Part shown: in pieces, positions 30,182 through 39,178 of the stretch
How positions within the stretch are numbered: position 1 is the stretch's first letter
Layout of the letters: each line of letters opens with the position of its first letter
Source of the DNA: Deltaproteobacteria bacterium
GTDB taxonomy: Bacteria > Desulfobacterota > Dissulfuribacteria > Dissulfuribacterales > QOAL01
DNA length: 64,000 nt
Direction of reading: 5' to 3'
NCBI GenBank assembly: GCA_024275145.1
Contig: JAJRZR010000067.1
Span: 1 to 64,000 of the forward strand
Notes under the pieces: model-generated
The model's input: the letters and a program-made list of their open reading frames with translations, nothing else
What the model was told of the DNA's origin: nothing
Databases searched by the model: none
Position numbers and translations under genes: made by a program

Positions 30182-30252
30182 TTCATGCAACCCGCACACC
30201 TGCTCCTCACGTGAAGGCACGATGCCCTGGAAGGGATATATTCTCACGGCAA
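30182..30252 (-). repeat. Copy C1 of dispersed two-hairpin element, in tandem with C2
   Basis: Minus strand ATTGCCGTGAGAATATATCCCTTCCAGGGCATCGTGCCTTCACGTGAGGAGCAGGTGTGCGGGTTGCATGAAAA. Confidence 0.65.
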
Positions 30253-30321
30253 TTCCAGGTGCAAGGTGGGTGTCTTCAACACGGCACCTAGACAGCCTCG
30301 AAATGGATGGAGGGAAAACCC

Positions 30322-33300
30322 ATGATCGGCGTACGACTTTTTCGTCTTTGCTATTGTGTTATCTTGGTCTCTTTCCTCCTGATAGCTGGCAGGGTACAGG
30401 CCAATATATTTCATACGGTTTGCAGCAATCAGGAAGGATACGTAGCGGTTGAAATCCTAGATAGGGACCTGATGCACATCCGTTACGGTACTGGAAGAGG
30501 GAATTCGGATATCGAGGTATCACCTATGATCTACAAGAAGGATTACACGGGCACCCGGGTTGAAACCGTGGCCGATACGGGGTCGATAGCCAGGTACAGA
30601 ACCGATGAATTCGAGATATCCATAGACAGAAATAGCTTGGGCATCGTTGTCAGAAAACGTCCATCGAATGAAATACTTGCAATGTTCAACCCCAAGAGCC
30701 TAGGAAAAAACAACAAGGTCCTCGAGGTATCCATGCACAACGACGAACATTTTTACGGCCTTGGCGAAAAGGTCCGTGGGGCCTACGACAACTCGATAGA
30801 CTGGCGCGGCATGAAAAGGGAGTTTGGACCATTTGGAAATATCATGGAGCCAGGGCTGGGAGGTGCAAACGCCAATATGGACGTGCCTGTGTTGTTCTCC
30901 ACCAGGGGATATGCCATCTTCATGGATAATGTATATCGGCATACATGGAACTTCCAGGGAAGCAATCAATGGACGGTCGAGGTGGACGGCGGACCCCTCA
31001 GGTTTTACGTAATGACCGGCCCTAATCTGGCTGACCTGATAGATGATTACACCGAATTGACTGGCAGGGCCCCAATCCCGCCCAAGACCATGCTGGGACT
31101 GTACATGTCCGAATATGGGTATGACAATTGGAAAGAACTGGATGCCGTCCGTTCGGGGCTTCAAACGGCCCTTGATAATGATCCCTCGAACGACCAGGAG
31201 AATTTCCCACTGGATGGGTTCATACTGGACCTTCAATGGTTTGGCGGGGTACCAGCGGTTCCAGGTGTAAGTCATTCCTCCATGGGACGGCTTACCTGGG
31301 ATAATGCCAGATTCCCGAATGCAAGGGCACATATCAAGGAATTAAAGGAAAGATATGGACTCGGCGTAGTGGTCATAGAGGAGGCCTACGTGGATAAGGA
31401 TCTGCCCGAGTACAAAGAGCTTGCGGACAGGAATTTCCTGGTCAAGGCCCCCGATGGCAGCCCTTGTTTCATAGACTATAATCCCTGGTGGGGTACCGGT
31501 GGCATGATCGACTTTACGAACCCTGAGGCCGGGGCATACTGGTTCGAGCAAAAACACGTCCCCTTGATAGAAGACGGGGTTGAGGCATTCTGGACCGATC
31601 TTGGAGAGCCTGAAATGTACAGGTCCGAATGTATATACTACGGCGGTAAAAGACACAAGGACATACACAACATATTCAATCTGCTATGGTCAAAAAGCAT
31701 TGATGAGGGATACAGACGTCGTTTCCCTGGCAGACGCCACTTCATCCTGAGCCGTTCAGGCACAGCAGGCAGCCAGCGTTATGGTGTTGGTTTCTGGTCT
31801 GGAGACGTTGGGGCAAACGAACAGGCACTGGTTGCCCAGCTAGGCACCATGATCAACATAGGCATCTCTGGGATGCCGTATTGGGGCACGGACATAAGCG
31901 GTTTCCACGGCGTGGCAAGCGATGCGCTATATACACGATGGTTTCAGTTCGGGGCCTTTACGTCTATCTTCAGACCTCACAAGGAAAATCTGTGTAATTG
32001 CAAACCGGATTCACCCGCCATCAGAGGAAACAAGGCCAGCAATTTATATTATACAAGGCTCAGATACACCCTGGCTCCTTATATATATACAGCTGCCAGG
32101 CAGGCCTATGAGACAGGCCTGCCCATCATGAGGGGCCTTGTCCTGCACTATGAACATGACCCCAACGTATATAATGAAGGAAGCGAATTCCTGCTCGGAC
32201 GTGACCTGTTGGTGGCGCCTATCCTGAGGGAAAATCGCACGAATAGGGACGTTTACTTACCCAAAGGTGACAATTGGTATGACTTCTATCGAAATATCGA
32301 ATTCAACGGCGGCATGAAACTCAAGAATGCAGGCGGAATCTTCCAGACCGGGCCTTCATGCGCACGGCCCATCTGTGCATATACCATTGATCGTGGGGGT
32401 ACTGTCCACAGGGCGGCATATTCCCAGGGCAAGTTTGATGAACTCCCTCTTTATGTAAGGGCTGGTGCCATCATCCCCATGACCTATACAGACGAAAGAA
32501 CCATGAACTTCAGCGGCCACCGATCAGGTGATGCCAAGACGCCGCCCTTGATATTGAGGATATATCCGGATTACCCAAGGGGGACGGGTGACTACGTCCT
32601 TTATGAGGACGATGGAGTAACCACTGCCTATAAGACCGGGGAATACCGAAAGACACCCATCAAATGTACCGTTGAAAACGGACGTGCCGAAACCACCATT
32701 TCAACTGCACAGGGAACATACAATGGGGCTAAATCCCACAAAATCATTCGGCTCGAACTCATCACAGGGAAAGAGCCCAATGGCGTCTATCTGGGAGGTA
32801 CCCGCCTTGACAAAATCCAGGTTGACGACATGCCACATAGGACAGCCGGCTGGTTCTATAAAAAGGATACCTGCCTGCTCTGTATAGATCTGGGAGACGT
32901 CTCGATAGCTAAGGAACACACTGTCAGGGTTAACGGGATTAAACCCTGCAACACCTCGGTTGGTATCAAGGTCCATTACTATGGGACCGGATGGCGCCAG
33001 GTCTTCATCCATTACAAAGCCAGGAATCAGTCTGGTCTCTGGAAGACGGTCCCCATGACAACCGAGCTGGTAGGTGGATGCCTAGCGGGATGGCGGATAG
33101 ATCTGCCTGTAGAGGTAGGACCAGGGATAGATTTTGTATTTACCAACGGCACCAACTGGGACAACAATGGCAAACGGGACTATCACGTGGAAAACATGGG
33201 CCAGGTATGGGTAAATGCTGCCTCCCATGATGTCTCCATCACGCCACCTCCCTGCCGTTCCACGGTACCCGTACATTTCAGGTGCTATAATGCATGGACC

Positions 33301-33561
33301 TCCTGGGGTCAAAACGTCTACGTGGTAGGAAACACACCACGGCTGGGTAATTGGAATACCGAAAAGGCGATTAAATTAACCCCGGTAACCGATCCCTGGC
33401 AGGGCATCTGGAAAGGTGAATTGGAAATGGCCCCTGACACCCAGATAGAATGGAAATGCATCATAAAGGATCCCCTGAAATGGCAACCCGGTAAAAACAA
33501 CCAGGTTACCACTCCCCATACCGGTACCACGACCCCGGTCCATACGAACGGAAGATTCTAG
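30322..33561 (+). CDS. Secreted GH31 alpha-glucosidase with C-terminal CBM25-like and CBM20-like starch-binding modules
   Basis: Signal peptide MIGVRLFRLCYCVILVSFLLIAGRVQA; GH31 motifs FWTDLGEPE, FWSGDVGANEQ; HYYGTGWRQVFIHYKA...NGTNWDNNGKRDYH (CBM25-like); VPVHFRCYNAWTSWGQNVYVVGNTPRLGNWNTEKAIKL...IEWKCIIKD (CBM20-like). Confidence 0.88.
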   Translation: MIGVRLFRLCYCVILVSFLLIAGRVQANIFHTVCSNQEGYVAVEILDRDLMHIRYGTGRGNSDIEVSPMIYKKDYTGTRVETVADTGSIARYRTDEFEISIDRNSLGIVVRKRPSNEILAMFNPKSLGKNNKVLEVSMHNDEHFYGLGEKVRGAYDNSIDWRGMKREFGPFGNIMEPGLGGANANMDVPVLFSTRGYAIFMDNVYRHTWNFQGSNQWTVEVDGGPLRFYVMTGPNLADLIDDYTELTGRAPIPPKTMLGLYMSEYGYDNWKELDAVRSGLQTALDNDPSNDQENFPLDGFILDLQWFGGVPAVPGVSHSSMGRLTWDNARFPNARAHIKELKERYGLGVVVIEEAYVDKDLPEYKELADRNFLVKAPDGSPCFIDYNPWWGTGGMIDFTNPEAGAYWFEQKHVPLIEDGVEAFWTDLGEPEMYRSECIYYGGKRHKDIHNIFNLLWSKSIDEGYRRRFPGRRHFILSRSGTAGSQRYGVGFWSGDVGANEQALVAQLGTMINIGISGMPYWGTDISGFHGVASDALYTRWFQFGAFTSIFRPHKENLCNCKPDSPAIRGNKASNLYYTRLRYTLAPYIYTAARQAYETGLPIMRGLVLHYEHDPNVYNEGSEFLLGRDLLVAPILRENRTNRDVYLPKGDNWYDFYRNIEFNGGMKLKNAGGIFQTGPSCARPICAYTIDRGGTVHRAAYSQGKFDELPLYVRAGAIIPMTYTDERTMNFSGHRSGDAKTPPLILRIYPDYPRGTGDYVLYEDDGVTTAYKTGEYRKTPIKCTVENGRAETTISTAQGTYNGAKSHKIIRLELITGKEPNGVYLGGTRLDKIQVDDMPHRTAGWFYKKDTCLLCIDLGDVSIAKEHTVRVNGIKPCNTSVGIKVHYYGTGWRQVFIHYKARNQSGLWKTVPMTTELVGGCLAGWRIDLPVEVGPGIDFVFTNGTNWDNNGKRDYHVENMGQVWVNAASHDVSITPPPCRSTVPVHFRCYNAWTSWGQNVYVVGNTPRLGNWNTEKAIKLTPVTDPWQGIWKGELEMAPDTQIEWKCIIKDPLKWQPGKNNQVTTPHTGTTTPVHTNGRF

Positions 33562-33660
33562 TCCCAAACCCTCAGGGAATCCATGCATCCGAAGCCGCAT
33601 TCCCGTTCAAACCATCCCAAAAAAACAAAGGTAACAGGCTACACTTGGCACCGAGATAGG

Positions 33661-33733
33661 ACTTTCATACGGTCCTCCAACCACGTCCCGGACATAAACA
33701 ATACGGCCCTGATAGAGGTACATTCTTGCGTCA
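33661..33733 (-). repeat. Copy J of dispersed two-hairpin element
   Basis: Minus strand TTTGACGCAAGAATGTACCTCTATCAGGGCCGTATTGTTTATGTCCGGGACGTGGTTGGAGGACCGTATGAAAGT. Confidence 0.65.
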
Positions 33734-33878
33734 AATCATACGTAACAAGGCACCCGGTGATACCACCACAATATTCTAATGAGATCCTCGTGATGGGGCC
33801 ATTGTAATGATTCTGTAAGTGATGAAGAAATCGCCAGCCAGTCAACCTTCAAATCAACCTTCAAAGGGAGAACGAGCC

Positions 33879-34547
33879 ATGAAGAAATCTTTATTGATAA
33901 CCTGCACCACGGCCATGTTTATGCTTGTTGCAGTTGCCCGCACACCCGCTGCAACCTATACGCTATATAATGATTTCACAGGCTTTCAAAGTGCCCTTGG
34001 AGGTGCTTCATATACCATGGAGGACTTTGAGGGATATAGCGACGGTGACAACCTGAACGGCGTCGAGTTCTTGCCAGGTGTCAAGGTTACATCCAACATG
34101 GCAAATGTCGAGGCCTGGCAAAAATCGGGATCGGATACGAATCTGTTCGCCTATGATGCCAGTACGAGACAGGGAGGCAATGCCTATTATCAGATTGATA
34201 TTTCAAAAGATTACGATGCGGTTTGTTTAGACATCGATGCGTGGCATCCGCAATCCACTGCCGGACAGATGGATGTATTCTTTAAGGACTCTTCATCGAC
34301 CAATATATCGTTGAGCCAGACGGGAGGAAGCGAGAGTGATCCTGTATTCTTTGGGATCATAGCAAGCCAGCCTATTGAAAGAATTGTCTGGAATGAGCCA
34401 TTAGAGAATGGGGGCCCTGGAAACGAAGAAACCGCGCTCGACAATATCGTCGTTAGCAACGCCGTGCCCATTCCAGGGGCCGTCTGGTTATTGGCCTCTG
34501 GATTGGCAGGCCTTGCAGGGTTCAGCAAAAGATCCAGAAGGGGATAA
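33879..34547 (+). CDS. Exported VPLPA-CTERM (PEP-CTERM-like) sorting-signal protein
   Basis: Signal peptide MKKSLLITCTTAMFMLVAVARTPAA; C-terminus VPIPGAVWLLASGLAGLAGFSKRSRRG; RBS GGGAG. Confidence 0.88.
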   Translation: MKKSLLITCTTAMFMLVAVARTPAATYTLYNDFTGFQSALGGASYTMEDFEGYSDGDNLNGVEFLPGVKVTSNMANVEAWQKSGSDTNLFAYDASTRQGGNAYYQIDISKDYDAVCLDIDAWHPQSTAGQMDVFFKDSSSTNISLSQTGGSESDPVFFGIIASQPIERIVWNEPLENGGPGNEETALDNIVVSNAVPIPGAVWLLASGLAGLAGFSKRSRRG

Positions 34548-34589
34548 GGGCGACTTCTTTCCTGTCAAAAGACACGGGAAGCCAGATGC

Positions 34590-35402
34590 CTATCCGTGAT
34601 GATCGTGCTTGTGGACGTGGGGATGACGATGTACATCCCCTCCATGGAAATGCCGGTGAACGTGGATCAGGTTGGCCCGCGCCAGCAAATCGTTATTCCC
34701 CAGTATCTCATCAGGGCTACCTTGAGCGGCCATGCGGTGGTCTTCACCAAGTACATATATCCTCTGGGCCACTATCTGTGCTACTTCCAGTTCATGGATG
34801 GCCAATACCAGGGTCTTACCCCTGTCTGCCAGAGAGAGTAAAAAATCTATTACCCATCCCTGGGTACGTGGGTCGAGGTTCGCCGTTGGTTCATCCATGA
34901 GCCAGACCTGCGGGTCAAGGGAAAGCAAGGAAGCCAATGCCACCTTTTTTTTCTCCCCCTCGCTCAACTGGTAGGGGGCACGCTCCTTCAGATGCTGAAT
35001 ACCCAGGGTTTCCAAGGCATCTTCCACCCGTTCCTTTATTTCTCTCTCAGGAAGCCCAAGCTGCAAAGGCGCAAAGGCAACCTCATTCCACACAGTTGGG
35101 GAAAAAAGCTGGACATCCGGGTCCTGGAAGAGCAATCCCACCTTGCGACGGAAGGAAAAGGCAAACTCTTCGTTTCTAAACTGCCTTTCCGTAAGAGCAA
35201 CACCAAAGGCCCTGCATTCGCCAGTGGTAGGGAAATAGAGCCCATCCATTATCTTTATGAGGGTCGATTTACCAGAGCCATTCACACCAAGTATGACTAC
35301 CCTCTCACCCGGCATTACCTGTAGGCTGATATTGTCAAGGGCTACAAGACCGTCCATGTAGCTGTAGCCCGTATTTTCTAACTCGAATACAGGTTCGCTC
35401 AT
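34590..35402 (-). CDS. cbiO: ECF Ni/Co transporter ATPase (CbiO/NikO) with His-rich C-terminus
   Basis: Walker A GVNGSGKSTLIKIMDGLY; LSEGEKKKVALAS; WLMDEPTANLDP; tail HVHRHFHGGDVHRHPHVHKHDHHG. Confidence 0.9.
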   Translation of the reverse strand: MSEPVFELENTGYSYMDGLVALDNISLQVMPGERVVILGVNGSGKSTLIKIMDGLYFPTTGECRAFGVALTERQFRNEEFAFSFRRKVGLLFQDPDVQLFSPTVWNEVAFAPLQLGLPEREIKERVEDALETLGIQHLKERAPYQLSEGEKKKVALASLLSLDPQVWLMDEPTANLDPRTQGWVIDFLLSLADRGKTLVLAIHELEVAQIVAQRIYVLGEDHRMAAQGSPDEILGNNDLLARANLIHVHRHFHGGDVHRHPHVHKHDHHG

Positions 35403-36280
35403 CCAATGCCCTTTTCTGAAAACACAATGGCAACGAGGATCAAGAGGGAAAAAGCCGCCCAGAGCGCATCCAGCCAGCCAGCGTGCAGCTCCTCAAGGAC
35501 CCTGGCCCTACCATTCCATCCACGTGACAGCATGGCTAGGTACACCTCATTACCAAGATTATATGACCTGTTCAACAAAAATGCGGTCCCACCAGCTATC
35601 CATCGCCGTTTTTCCCTGGCTGGTGTATGCCCAACGGTCCGGCTCCTGCGTGCGAGGAACATCTCCTCTGCAACCCTCAGAAACAGGAAGATGTACCTGT
35701 AGGTCATGGCCAACATCAATATACCCATCCTGGGGAACCGAAATGCAGAAAGGGCGCTCAACAGACGCATCCACTCGGTGGTAATCACAAGGAGGACCGC
35801 AAGGGAGACCGAGTCGGCCACCCTGATTACAAAGATGGCCGCCCCCTTGAGCCCTTGTTCCGTAACCGTAATCTCTGCAGGAATATGCACCAGGCCCAGG
35901 AGGGATATCGGGTCGGGAAAACGAAAGACGGTGAATACCGGCCTACCCGGTGTAATGACATTGAAGATGGCAGGGACCGCTATGATACCTGCAAATATGG
36001 GGATGAAAAACCAGACCCGCTTCAGGAAAAATCCAAGTGGCACCCGTGAAATAATGGCAAGAAAGAGGGAAAACGCATAGAGACCCATGAGGGTCTCTAT
36101 GCGATGGGCCATGGCCGCACCGATCAGGAACACCATGAGCGTTACGAGCTTAACCCTTGGATCAACACGTTGCAAAAGACCTGGAAGCCTGGCATAGCGA
36201 TGGGTAAAGACCGCCCTTTGCAGGGCCTCGGTCAGCTCGGCCAGGGTCCGTGCTACAAAATCCTTTCTATAAAAAAACAA
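35399..36280 (-). CDS. cbiQ: ECF transporter T component (CbiQ/NikQ)
   Basis: DPRVKLVTLMVFLIGAA; MTYRYIFLFLRVAEEMFLARRSRTVG; LLNRSYNLGNEVYLAMLSRGWNG. Confidence 0.9.
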   Translation of the reverse strand: MFFYRKDFVARTLAELTEALQRAVFTHRYARLPGLLQRVDPRVKLVTLMVFLIGAAMAHRIETLMGLYAFSLFLAIISRVPLGFFLKRVWFFIPIFAGIIAVPAIFNVITPGRPVFTVFRFPDPISLLGLVHIPAEITVTEQGLKGAAIFVIRVADSVSLAVLLVITTEWMRLLSALSAFRFPRMGILMLAMTYRYIFLFLRVAEEMFLARRSRTVGHTPAREKRRWIAGGTAFLLNRSYNLGNEVYLAMLSRGWNGRARVLEELHAGWLDALWAAFSLLILVAIVFSEKGIG

Positions 36281-36287
36281 GTTATTT

Positions 36288-36596
36288 CTATTTTCTGGCG
36301 AGTATCCGCCCCATAAACCAGGTTACCAAGGCGATTATGGCCATACCGCTGACCGCAGCCACTATATAACCAGGCACATCGCCCATACCTGGGATGGTGT
36401 AATCAGGCAAAGGGGCATTCCACGTCTCTGCAAACCGCTTGAGACCTTCAGGTACGTATCCCAGGAGCTGATTGAATTCATCGGCCCCCCACTCACCCCA
36501 TGCACTTCCAGATGCAATCAGGCCTATTGGGGATAGAAGGGCAAGGACACCAAGACCTATCCACAGTCCCATCCACGAACCCCTGTTCTCGCTCAT
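36288..36596 (-). CDS. PDGLE-type/CbiN-like small component (NikN/CbiL-like)
   Basis: Two-TM protein between CbiM and CbiQ; FNQLLGYVPEGLKRFAETWNAPLPDYTIPG. Confidence 0.75.
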   Translation of the reverse strand: MSENRGSWMGLWIGLGVLALLSPIGLIASGSAWGEWGADEFNQLLGYVPEGLKRFAETWNAPLPDYTIPGMGDVPGYIVAAVSGMAIIALVTWFMGRILARK

Positions 36597-37288
36597 GCCG
36601 TCACCTCCTTTTTAAAACTGTTCTTTACCGGCAAGGGTGCCGATTTTCTGACAAAGGCCAGAACCGCATCGGTTACCACGGCCTCTGCCACACCTGCCAT
36701 GGTGAGGTGGGCGAGCAACATGGCCGGTATCGCCTGGGAAAGCCCATATGGACAATAAAGAGGTGTGCCGTTTGCCGTGTGAAACAACAGGGGCTGTATT
36801 CCAAGTTCTACTCCGGTACACAGAGCAGCGGCATTGATACCCACGTAACTTCCGAGCGCAGCACCGATCCACTGTCGCTTGGAACCCGATGGAGCGCTTC
36901 CACTTATCAGGCGGTATACATAATAACCAACGAAGGGAAGCACGATGGCCATGTTGAAACAATTGGCACCAAGGGCCAGGATACCGCCATCACCGAAAAA
37001 CACCGACTGGACCAGAAGCACGATGGATATACCCATAACCGCAGCCCAGGGGCCCAACACGATGGCCATGAGGGTCCCGCCTACCGCGTGGGCAGTGGTC
37101 CCCCCTGGGACGGGGATATTGAACATCATGATAACGAACGAAAAGGCCGATAAAATGGAAAGAAGTGGCACCATTCTGGCGGTAAGGGTTTCTTTAACCT
37201 TCTTGACAGCCACGAACCAAAATGGAGCACTAGCGGCGTACATGACGGCGCACGTCGAAGGGCTCAAGTACCCGTCGGGAATATGCAT
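36593..37288 (-). CDS. cbiM: ECF Ni/Co transporter S component (CbiM/NikM)
   Basis: MHIPDGYLSPSTCAVMYAASAPFW, conserved CbiM N-terminus. Confidence 0.92.
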   Translation of the reverse strand: MHIPDGYLSPSTCAVMYAASAPFWFVAVKKVKETLTARMVPLLSILSAFSFVIMMFNIPVPGGTTAHAVGGTLMAIVLGPWAAVMGISIVLLVQSVFFGDGGILALGANCFNMAIVLPFVGYYVYRLISGSAPSGSKRQWIGAALGSYVGINAAALCTGVELGIQPLLFHTANGTPLYCPYGLSQAIPAMLLAHLTMAGVAEAVVTDAVLAFVRKSAPLPVKNSFKKEVTA

Positions 37289-37511
37289 CTTTTCTCCTCC
37301 TCTAAAAGTCTTTCAAATCGGTCCGCTCGTGGCAAGACCGCCTCTCACTCCAAAACCTTCATACGAATCGGAAGCCTTTCATGTTTCGACAACAACCCCG
37401 TGATTCCGCCACACCGGGAATGTATCTTACATGGTGAGCTACCTTAACGCCAAAGCAACCTATCGTCAATATTTTATTTTTGTGTTACGCCTGGAAATAC
37501 AGCCACTTCTG

Positions 37512-38882
37512 TTATATTTCCTCTTTGAGCGCGCTTGATATCTTTACGAGCATCTCCTTTGCATCCCCGAATATCATCATGGTCTTTGAATCATAAAAAA
37601 GCTCGTTGTCCACCCCGGCAAAACCAGGGCTCAAACTGCGTTTTATAATGATTATGGAGCGGGCCTTATCCACATCAAGGATCGGCATACCCGAAAGGGG
37701 ATTTCCCTTTTCCCGGGCCGCTGGATTTATCACATCGTTTGCGCCGACTACGAGTACCACGTCGGTATTCTGGAATTCATCGTTTATCTCATCCAGGTCC
37801 TTGAGCATATCATAGGGGACATTGGCCTCCGCCAGGAGTACATTCATGTGCCCAGGCATCCTGCCTGCAACCGGATGGATGGCGTAGCTGACCCCCACAC
37901 CTGCCTTCCTCAACAGTTCAGCCGCCTCTTGAAGGGCGTATTGTCCCTGGGCAACGGCAAGGCCGTATCCAGGCACGATTATGACAGATTGTGCATTCTA
38001 GAGCATCATGGCAGCGTCCAGTGGGGTATAACGGGTTACGTTGCGCATGGCAGTACCGGCGACCGGCCCTGCTTCATGGCCTACTGCCCCGAACAGTACG
38101 TTTGTCAGGGAACGGTTCATCGCCTTGCACATGAGGTCTGTCAGGATGAGTCCCGATGCACCTACAAGGGCCCCACTCACTATAAGGACATAGTTATTGA
38201 TAACAAAACCCGACGCTGCAGCGGCGAGCCCGGAGTAGGAATTCAAAAGCGCTATGACCACCGGCATATCGGCCCCCCCGATGGGTAACACCATGGTTAT
38301 ACCCACGATGCCAGAAACAAGCACGATCACAGCCAACACGGCAAGACCATGGTTTGTAGGGTCAAGCACAAAAAATATGCCTGCACCCAATACAAACAGA
38401 TGTAACAGGGCATTGAGGATCTTATGGCCAGGGAATACAACTGGCGCCCCGGGCACCAGGCCCTGAAGCTTACCAAAGGCCATCATGCTTCCCACAAAGG
38501 TCAACATACCTATAAAAAGGCTAAGGACTATGGTGACCGTGGTGGCAGGATCGGTGAATCCTGGAAAGCGTATGAACTGGGCATAGACTACCAGGGCCGA
38601 GGCAGCCCCACCAAAGGCGTTGAAAACCGCTACCATCTGGGGCATCGCCGTCATCTTTACCCTTCTTGCCGCCACAGCGCCTATAAGACCCCCAATAATT
38701 ATTCCTGCAACAATATAGGTATAATCAACGATCTGCTTTTCAAACAGGGTCACCACCACGGCAATGAACATGCCTGCCATGCTCAAGAGGTTCCCCCGTC
38801 GGGCCGTCCTGGGAGAACTCAAGAACTTAAGCCCCAGTATGAAACAGCATATTGACAACAGATAAAACAGGTTTATTAACAT
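37512..38882 (-). CDS. pntB: NAD(P) transhydrogenase subunit beta, interrupted by in-frame TAG at 37998-38000
   Basis: Minus frame continuous through ...[73 protein letters not shown]...; both halves are PntB. Confidence 0.9.
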
Positions 38883-38887
38883 GAGCG

Positions 38888-39178
38888 CTAGTGCCTCTCT
38901 TCCTTCTTGAACATCTCAAGCATCCTGTCCGTTACCATGAACCCCCCAACGACATTGATGGTTGCAAACACTATGGCAGCGAACCCGAAGAAGGTTGCAA
39001 GTCCACCCCGGCCAGCGCCTGCACTTATAAGGGCCCCCACCAACGTGATGCCGGAGACGGCGTTGGCCCCTGACATCAGGGGTGTATGAAGAAGCGGAGG
39101 AACACGGGTTATGAGTTCGAACCCGGCGAATATGGCCAACACGAAGATATAAATAGAAACAATAAGCTCACCGGTCAT
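38888..39178 (-). CDS. NAD(P) transhydrogenase subunit alpha part 2
   Basis: MTGELIVSIYIFVLAIFAGFELITRVPPLLHTPLMSGANAVSGITLVGAL. Confidence 0.9.
   Translation of the reverse strand: MTGELIVSIYIFVLAIFAGFELITRVPPLLHTPLMSGANAVSGITLVGALISAGAGRGGLATFFGFAAIVFATINVVGGFMVTDRMLEMFKKEERH

Noticed and set aside
37290-37510. NikR operator or cobalamin riboswitch before cbiM
   Set aside because: Only one half-site-like GTAACAC was seen (rc of GTGTTAC); no second conserved half-site and no recognisable B12-box.
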